Shown: piece after piece, positions 58,809 through 64,000 of the stretch | Position numbering within the stretch: position 1 is the stretch's first letter | Layout: the number at the start of each line of letters is the position of its first letter | Assembly: GCF_024137025.1 (NCBI RefSeq) | Contig: NZ_JAMYJR010000006.1 | Location: forward strand, 41,338-105,337 | Source: Paractinoplanes aksuensis | GTDB lineage: Bacteria > Actinomycetota > Actinomycetes > Mycobacteriales > Micromonosporaceae | Reading direction: 5' to 3' | DNA: 64,000 nt | The notes under the pieces: generated by a model | Database searches by the model: none | Seen by the model: only the letters and a program-made list of their open reading frames with translations | Told to the model about the DNA's origin: nothing | Translations under genes and position numbers: made by a program

Positions 58809-59767
58809 GCGCGCCCGTCACTTCTCCGAGTGAAACGTTCGATTGCCGCGTCGCTTTTGCCGAGGAACTGAGCGCTCTGGCCCGCGAGGACGAGCGGATC
58901 GTGGCCGTGTGCAACGACTCGGTCGGCTCCAGCAACCTGGTCAAGTTCCAGCAGGAGTTCCCGGACCGCCTGATCAACGTCGGCATCGCCGAGCAGGACA
59001 TGGTCGGCGTCGGGGCCGGGCTGGCGCTCAGCGGGTACATCCCGTTCGTGTGCGGCGCGTCGCCGTTCCTGACCGGGCGGGCGCTGGAGCAGATCAAGGC
59101 CGACGTGGCCTACAGCCAGTCGCCGGTGGTGCTGTGCGGGATGAGCCCCGGCATGGCGTACGGGGAACTGGGCCCGACTCACCACTCGATCGAGGACCTG
59201 TCGTGGCTGCGGGCGATCGCCGGGCTCGACGTCGTCGTGCCGGCCGACCCGGCCGAGACCCGCTCGGCGGTGCGGTGGGCGGCCCATGCGAATCGGCCCG
59301 CCTTCCTGCGCGTGGGCCGGTTCAAGGTGCCCGCGGTGACCGGTGACCGACCGTTCACCTTCGGCGCGGCGACCACACTGCGCGACGGCACCGATGTCAC
59401 GGTGGTGGCGGCCGGAACCATGGTCTCGCGCGCGCTGGAAGCAGCCGAGGAGGCCGCTGAACAGGGAGTATCCGTGCGAGTGCTGAACATGTCGACGATC
59501 GCGCCGCTGGACGAGGACGCGATCCGCCGGGCCATGACCGAGACCCGGGGCATCGTGACCGCCGAGGAGGCGACCACGACCGGTGGCCTCGGCGCGGCGG
59601 TGGCGGCGGTGGTGGTCACCGAGCGCGCGCCGGTGCCGATGCGGCTGCTCGGCATCCACCGGGAGTTCGCGCCGACCGGGACCACCGCCTTCCTGCTCGA
59701 GCACTTCGGGCTGACCACCGGCGACATCCGCCAGGCCGCGATCGGCCTGGCCCGCACCGATGCCTGA
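58805..59767 (+). CDS. transketolase, C-terminal subunit
   Basis: Pyrimidine-binding half, 320 residues. RLINVGIAEQDMVGVGAGLA carries the Glu that activates ThDP, MAYGELGPTHHSIEDLSWLR follows, and residues 190-320 form the transketolase C-terminal domain (VTVVAAGTMVSRALEAAEEA). Forms one enzyme with the preceding protein. The ATG of the kinase lies inside its last codons. Confidence 0.92.
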   Translation: MSAPVTSPSETFDCRVAFAEELSALAREDERIVAVCNDSVGSSNLVKFQQEFPDRLINVGIAEQDMVGVGAGLALSGYIPFVCGASPFLTGRALEQIKADVAYSQSPVVLCGMSPGMAYGELGPTHHSIEDLSWLRAIAGLDVVVPADPAETRSAVRWAAHANRPAFLRVGRFKVPAVTGDRPFTFGAATTLRDGTDVTVVAAGTMVSRALEAAEEAAEQGVSVRVLNMSTIAPLDEDAIRRAMTETRGIVTAEEATTTGGLGAAVAAVVVTERAPVPMRLLGIHREFAPTGTTAFLLEHFGLTTGDIRQAAIGLARTDA

Positions 59768-61355
59768 CGTCCCCAGCCCGGCCGCCGACAGCGACCGGCC
59801 CGCTGGCGACCGGCCCGCTGACCGTGACCGGCCCGCTGACGGTGACCGGCCTGTCGGCGGTGACCGGCCTGCCGGCGGAGGGCGGGGCCTGGGGCGGGTG
59901 ACGGGCGATCTTGTGCTGGCGATCGATCAGGGCACCAGCTCCACCAAGTGCCTGCTGGTCGACGCCGAGGGTGTGGTCGTGGCGACCGGGTCGGCGCCCG
60001 TGCCGATCCGGTATCCCCGGCCGGGGTGGGTCGAGCAGGACGCGGGCGAGATCCTCGACAGCGTGCTGGTGGCGGCCGCGCAGTGCCTGGCCGACGTGCC
60101 GAGGGAGTGGGTGCGCGCGGTCGGTTTCAGCACCCAGCGCGAATCGGCCCTTGTGTGGGACAAGCGCACGGGGGAGCCGGCCGGGCCGGTGCTGGGTTGG
60201 CAGGACCAGCGGGCCCAGCCGATTTGTGACGCCCTGCGCGAGAAGGGACAGGCTTCCCGCGTACGGGAGATCAGTGGTCTGCCCCTCGACCCGATGTTCA
60301 GTGCGGCCAAGCTGCGGTGGCTGCTCGACCGGGCGCCGGACGCGGTGGTGGGCACGATCGACTCGTGGCTGCTGTACGCGCTGACCGGCAGTCACCAGAT
60401 CGAGTCGGGCAACGCGTCGCGCACCCAACTGCTGGACGTGCGGGCCGGCGCGTGGAGCCCCGAGCTGCTCGACCTGTTCGGCATCCCGTCGACCGCGCTG
60501 CCCTCGCTCACCCCGTCCGCGGGCGAGTTGGGGCGCATCGGCGAGCGCGGGGGAGAGCTGGCCGGCCTGCCGATCACCGCGGTGCTGGGCGACTCGCACG
60601 CGGCGCTGTACGCCCACGGCGACCGTGCTGCGGCCGGGGCGCCCCGCGGCCCGGCAAGCGGTGGCGCGCTCGGCGGCCCCGAAGAAGGCGGCGCACTCGG
60701 CGGTCCTGTCCATGGCGGCGTCAAGGTCACTTACGGCACCGGCTCGTCGGTGATGCGGCTCGGGGCCGTCGCCAACGACGGGGTTTGTATGACCGTCGCA
60801 TGGAATGACGAACTGGCAGCCGAGGGCAACATCCGGTCCTCCGGCTCGACCGTGGCCTGGCTGGCCGACTTGCTGGGCAGCACGCCCGAGCAGATCGGGC
60901 GCCTGGCCGCTTCCGCGTCCAGCGACGGCGTGTGCCTGGTGCCGGGCTTCGGCGGGCTGGCCGCGCCGTGGTGGGACGACACCGCGGTCGGGCTGATCAG
61001 CGGGCTGACGCTGGGCACTAAACCCGCGCAACTGGCCCGGGCCGCTGTCGAATCGATCGCCCACCAGGTGGCCGACGTCGTGGACGTGATGGGCCCGGCC
61101 GACGCGCTGCTGGCCGACGGCGGCGCCACCGGCAACGACGTCCTCATGCAGATTCAAGCTGACCTCACGGGTGTGCCTGTGCTGCGCGCCCGCACCGCCA
61201 ACCTGTCCGCCCTCGGCGCCGCCTTCCTGGCCGGGGGCTTCACCCCACCCATCTCGTACGACGAATTCCGTCCCCAGCCGGGTGACTCCGCCGCACAGCG
61301 CTCCGCGTGGCGGGCGGCGGTGGCCCGGGCCCGCACCCCACAGCATGGGAGCTGA
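59760..61355 (+). CDS. FGGY-family carbohydrate kinase with repetitive N-terminus
   Basis: Sugar kinase of 531 residues. The core begins near 47: [19 protein letters not shown] (phosphate 1), [42 protein letters not shown] (adenosine site). Before it stand about 45 residues of [13 protein letters not shown] repeats, and a Gly/Pro-rich insert lies near 295-320; both look like recent expansions. A GTG at 59898 would start directly at the core. Likely ketose kinase; D-apulose is the candidate from context, xylulose the alternative. Confidence 0.88.
   Translation: MPDVPSPAADSDRPAGDRPADRDRPADGDRPVGGDRPAGGGRGLGRVTGDLVLAIDQGTSSTKCLLVDAEGVVVATGSAPVPIRYPRPGWVEQDAGEILDSVLVAAAQCLADVPREWVRAVGFSTQRESALVWDKRTGEPAGPVLGWQDQRAQPICDALREKGQASRVREISGLPLDPMFSAAKLRWLLDRAPDAVVGTIDSWLLYALTGSHQIESGNASRTQLLDVRAGAWSPELLDLFGIPSTALPSLTPSAGELGRIGERGGELAGLPITAVLGDSHAALYAHGDRAAAGAPRGPASGGALGGPEEGGALGGPVHGGVKVTYGTGSSVMRLGAVANDGVCMTVAWNDELAAEGNIRSSGSTVAWLADLLGSTPEQIGRLAASASSDGVCLVPGFGGLAAPWWDDTAVGLISGLTLGTKPAQLARAAVESIAHQVADVVDVMGPADALLADGGATGNDVLMQIQADLTGVPVLRARTANLSALGAAFLAGGFTPPISYDEFRPQPGDSAAQRSAWRAAVARARTPQHGS
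59793..59878 (+). repeat. 15-18-bp tandem repeats at the 5' end of the kinase gene
   Basis: GACCGGCC(C/T)G(C/T)(T/C)G units begin at 59793, 59808, 59826, 59844 and 59862. Steps of 15 and 18 keep the frame and encode the DRP-rich N-terminus. Confidence 0.85.
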
Positions 61356-61360
61356 GCACC

Positions 61361-62344
61361 ATGACCGAGTACCCCCGCTTCGGCGCCGGCCTGTGGCACT
61401 TCGCCACCTACGTCGACCGTTACGCGTCCGACGGTTACGGCCCGGCCCGCACCACGCTGGACGCGATCGAACTGGCCGGTCAGGTCGAGGACCTGTCGGT
61501 GGTCGACCTGAACTACCCGTTCACCCCGGGCGTCGGCCTCGACGAGGTCAAGGACGCGCTCGCGGCCCAGGGGCTGTCCGCCATCGGCATCACGCCCGAG
61601 ATCTACCTGCGCAAGTTCGCCCGCGGCTCGTTCACCAACCCCGATCCCGGCGTACGCAAGGTCGCTCTTGATCTGATGCACGAGGCCGCGGGCATCGTGC
61701 GCGAACTGGGCGCCGACTACGTCAAGATCTGGCCCGGCCAGGACGGCTGGGACTACCCGTTCCAGGTCGACCACCACACGCTGTGGAAACTGGCCGTGGA
61801 CGGGATGCGCGAACTGGCGGGCGCGCACCCCGACCTCAAGTTCGCGATCGAGTACAAGCCGCGCGAGCCCCGGGTCAAGATGACCTGGGACTCGGCCGCC
61901 CGTTCGCTGCTCGGCATCCAGGAGATCGGCCTGGACAACGTGGGCATCCTGCTCGACTTCGGGCACAGCCTGTACGGCGGCGAGTCGCCGTCGGACGCGG
62001 CCCAGCTGATCATCGACCACGGCCGCCTGTACGGCATGGACGTCAACGACAACCTGCGCGGCTGGGACGACGACCTGGTCGTGGGCACGGTCCACCTGAC
62101 CGAGATCTTCGAGTTCTTCCACACGCTGCGCAAGAACAACTGGGAAGGCGTGTGGCAGCTCGACCAGTTCCCGTTCCGGGAGGACAGCGTCGACGCGGCT
62201 ACCACAGCGATCAACACCTTGAAGCGGCTCCACCGCGCGCTCGACCGGCTCGACACGGCCGCGCTGGCCGAGGCGCAGGAACGACAGGACGCGATGGCCG
62301 CGCAGCGCATCGTGCAGAACGCGCTGTTCGGCGCCGTCGAATAG
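61361..62344 (+). CDS. xylose-isomerase-like TIM-barrel protein
   Basis: Sugar isomerase/epimerase of 327 residues. Metal ligands are visible along the barrel: Glu in [14 protein letters not shown] near 167, Asp and His in [20 protein letters not shown] near 200, Asp in [20 protein letters not shown] near 228, and Asp in [12 protein letters not shown] near 268. An aldose-ketose isomerase at the end of a transporter, transketolase and kinase operon fits the first step of the pathway; in the D-apiose route it would make D-apulose. Confidence 0.87.
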   Translation: MTEYPRFGAGLWHFATYVDRYASDGYGPARTTLDAIELAGQVEDLSVVDLNYPFTPGVGLDEVKDALAAQGLSAIGITPEIYLRKFARGSFTNPDPGVRKVALDLMHEAAGIVRELGADYVKIWPGQDGWDYPFQVDHHTLWKLAVDGMRELAGAHPDLKFAIEYKPREPRVKMTWDSAARSLLGIQEIGLDNVGILLDFGHSLYGGESPSDAAQLIIDHGRLYGMDVNDNLRGWDDDLVVGTVHLTEIFEFFHTLRKNNWEGVWQLDQFPFREDSVDAATTAINTLKRLHRALDRLDTAALAEAQERQDAMAAQRIVQNALFGAVE

Positions 62345-62369
62345 CCCGACCCGAGATTGGGAGATCATC

Positions 62370-63884
62370 ATGCGTATTCCCCGCGCACTAACGATCACCA
62401 TCGCCGCCGTCACCACTCTCACCACCTTCGCCGCTCCGGCGTCCGCCGGCGGTTCGCACGCGGAGAAGCCGCGCACCGTCGTCACGACCGACATGGAATC
62501 GGACGACATCGCGTCCCTGGTGCGGTATCTGCTCTACACGAACGAGCTCGACACGAAGGGCATCATCTACAGCAGCAGCAAGTTCCACTGGGCCGGTGAC
62601 GGGAAGGGGACGGAGTTCTTCCTGCCCAACCGCGAGTACAAGACACCGCAGACGTCGTGGCGGTGGACCGGGAACACGACCATCGAGAACGAGCTGATCC
62701 CGGCGTACGCCAAGGTTTATCCGAATCTGCGCAAGCATGACTCGGACTATCCGAGCCCGGCCGAGCTCAAGTCGTTGGTGCGGCTGGGCAACATCGCGTT
62801 CGAGGGCGAGATGGCCACCGACACGGCGGGGTCGAACCTGATCCGGGATCTGTTGCTGGACAAGGATCGGCGGCCGCTGTACCTGCAGGCCTGGGGTGGC
62901 ACGAGCACGATCGCCCGGGCGCTGAAGTCGATCGAGGAGAGGTATTCGGCCTCGCCGAAGTGGGCTTCGGTCAAGGCGGCGGTGTCGGCCAAGGCGGTCA
63001 TTCTGGCCAGTGGGTTCCAGGACGAGACGTACGCGAACTACATCTCGGTGAACTGGCCGGCCGTCAAGGTGGAGGAACTGTCGGCGGGCTATGCCACGTG
63101 GGGCTTCAACTGCAACAACAACGGGCAGGGGAACGTCCGCGGGCTGCCGGCCGACCGGGTCTACTTCACGGGCGCCTGGATCAAGCGGAACATCCAGGTC
63201 GGGCCGTGGGGTTCGCTGTACCGGTCGTGGCTCGACGGGCAGACCACGCCGGGTGACCCGCTCGACGTGTTCGGCGACCCGGTGAAAGCGCCGGGCGGCT
63301 GGTGCAAACCGATGGCCAAGTACGACTTCCTGTCCGAGGGCGACAACGTCGTGTTCAACCAGCTATTGCGTACGGGGCTGCAGAACCCGGCCGACCCGGC
63401 CATCGGCGGCTGGGGCGGACGGGCGTACCAGGTGACGGCTTCGCCGAACCTGTGGGAGCTGGTGCCGGCCGAGAAGGACGCCACCGGGGCCGACGTGGCC
63501 AATCTGACCACGCTGCGGTGGGCGGCGGCCGCGCAGAACGACTTCGCCGCCCGCATCCGGTGGACGCTGACGCCGCGCTGGTCGGCCGGCAACCATCCGC
63601 CGTCGGTCCGGGTGGTGGGTCAGGACACGATCCGGGTCCGCCCCGGCGCCACGGTGAAGCTGGCCGCGCACATCTCCGACCCGGACCGCGACAAGGTCAC
63701 CACGACCTGGTGGCAGTACCGCGAGGAGGGCTCGTATCCCGGAACCGTGACCGTCGACGGATCTCGGGTCACTGTTCCGGCCGACGCGCAGCCGGGGCAG
63801 ACCATCTCGGTCATCGCCCAGGCCACTGACAACGGCGGGTTCCCCCTGACCCGCTACGACCGGGTCACCATCCGGATCTCGTAG
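62370..63884 (+). CDS. secreted DUF1593 protein (nucleoside-hydrolase-like)
   Basis: Secreted protein of 504 residues. Signal peptide about 1-27. VVTTDMESDDIASLVRYLLY resembles the Asp-rich Ca site of nucleoside hydrolases (DTDxxxDD). LYLQAWGGTSTIARALKSIE, VYFTGAWIKRNIQVGPWGSL and LLRTGLQNPADPAIGGWGGR are typical DUF1593 blocks, and the last 90 residues form a beta domain (DRDKVTTTWWQYREEG). Found next to pectin and glycan genes in many actinomycetes; activity may be cleavage of a branched glycosyl group. It follows the isomerase gene by 25 bases with GGGAG at the start, so it may belong to the operon. Confidence 0.85.
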   Translation: MRIPRALTITIAAVTTLTTFAAPASAGGSHAEKPRTVVTTDMESDDIASLVRYLLYTNELDTKGIIYSSSKFHWAGDGKGTEFFLPNREYKTPQTSWRWTGNTTIENELIPAYAKVYPNLRKHDSDYPSPAELKSLVRLGNIAFEGEMATDTAGSNLIRDLLLDKDRRPLYLQAWGGTSTIARALKSIEERYSASPKWASVKAAVSAKAVILASGFQDETYANYISVNWPAVKVEELSAGYATWGFNCNNNGQGNVRGLPADRVYFTGAWIKRNIQVGPWGSLYRSWLDGQTTPGDPLDVFGDPVKAPGGWCKPMAKYDFLSEGDNVVFNQLLRTGLQNPADPAIGGWGGRAYQVTASPNLWELVPAEKDATGADVANLTTLRWAAAAQNDFAARIRWTLTPRWSAGNHPPSVRVVGQDTIRVRPGATVKLAAHISDPDRDKVTTTWWQYREEGSYPGTVTVDGSRVTVPADAQPGQTISVIAQATDNGGFPLTRYDRVTIRIS

Positions 63885-63901
63885 GGCTCGCGGCGGGGGC
63901 C

Positions 63902-63927
63902 GGGGGGGGGGGGGGGGGCCCCCCCCC
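63902..63927. other. run of 17 G followed by 9 C
   Basis: Positions 63902-63918 are all G and 63919-63927 all C, in a stretch of unusual composition after the last gene (63885-64000). Real or an assembly error cannot be told; no gene is seen after 63884. Confidence 0.6.
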
Positions 63928-64000
63928 GCGCCGTCCCGGGCGCTCCGGGGGCCGCCTCGGATGCGGTAGTGGCCGGTCCGAAGCCGGTCCGAGCGCTCGG

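Overview
The window is high-GC DNA from a filamentous actinomycete. Codon use with G or C in the third position, leaderless promoters, Tat-type secreted proteins, SorC and MarR regulators and plant-polymer enzymes fit Micromonosporaceae (Actinoplanes-like). The genus is an inference; no rRNA, tRNA or CRISPR array was seen.

Layout. 1-7.1 kb: end of a TctA-type permease, a secreted SGNH hydrolase, two alpha/beta hydrolases, a crotonase-fold protein and a two-gene ABC exporter. 7.1-13.5 kb: a structured intergenic repeat, a GntR/TetR hybrid regulator divergent from a MacB/FtsX-type ABC exporter, then an EF-G-like factor behind a candidate leader peptide and hairpin. 13.5-18.6 kb: GAPDH, GlxA-type regulator, thioredoxin-like protein, SDR and aldo/keto reductase, plus the two C-terminal stumps of a deleted MFS/LysR divergon. 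18.8-22.4 kb: OmpR-type two-component system, STAS protein and GerMN-like lipoprotein, with one composite promoter repeated upstream of two genes. 22.6-26 kb: cysteine-desulfurase-like enzyme, flavohaemoglobin and NsrR. 26-34.4 kb: GH43 arabinanase, LigB-type dioxygenase, DUF1800/DUF1501 pair and a DesK/NarL two-component system, separated by three different tandem-repeat arrays. 34.5-41 kb: Baeyer-Villiger monooxygenase plus esterase operon, a decayed rhamnogalacturonan lyase, an azoreductase/MarR divergon and a methyltransferase. 41-52 kb: pectate lyase, spore-photoproduct-lyase-like radical SAM protein, glutathione peroxidase, AEC carrier, flavin reductase and several small enzymes, then a second copy of the structured repeat beside a 132-bp nested palindrome. 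52-63.9 kb: SorC regulator and a sugar operon of DUF2291 lipoprotein, ABC ATPase, permease, binding protein, split transketolase, FGGY kinase and xylose-isomerase-like protein, followed by a secreted DUF1593 protein.

Themes. Pectin use recurs: arabinanase, pectate lyase, rhamnogalacturonan lyase remnant, and a sugar operon whose enzyme set matches the known isomerase-kinase-transketolase route for D-apiose, a branched sugar of rhamnogalacturonan II. A SorC site (a shared 13-base motif) lies upstream of both the regulator and the operon. Many start codons sit 5-7 bases after a TANNNT-like hexamer with no Shine-Dalgarno sequence, so leaderless transcription is probably common. The last 100 bases hold a long G run followed by a C run and may be an assembly end.
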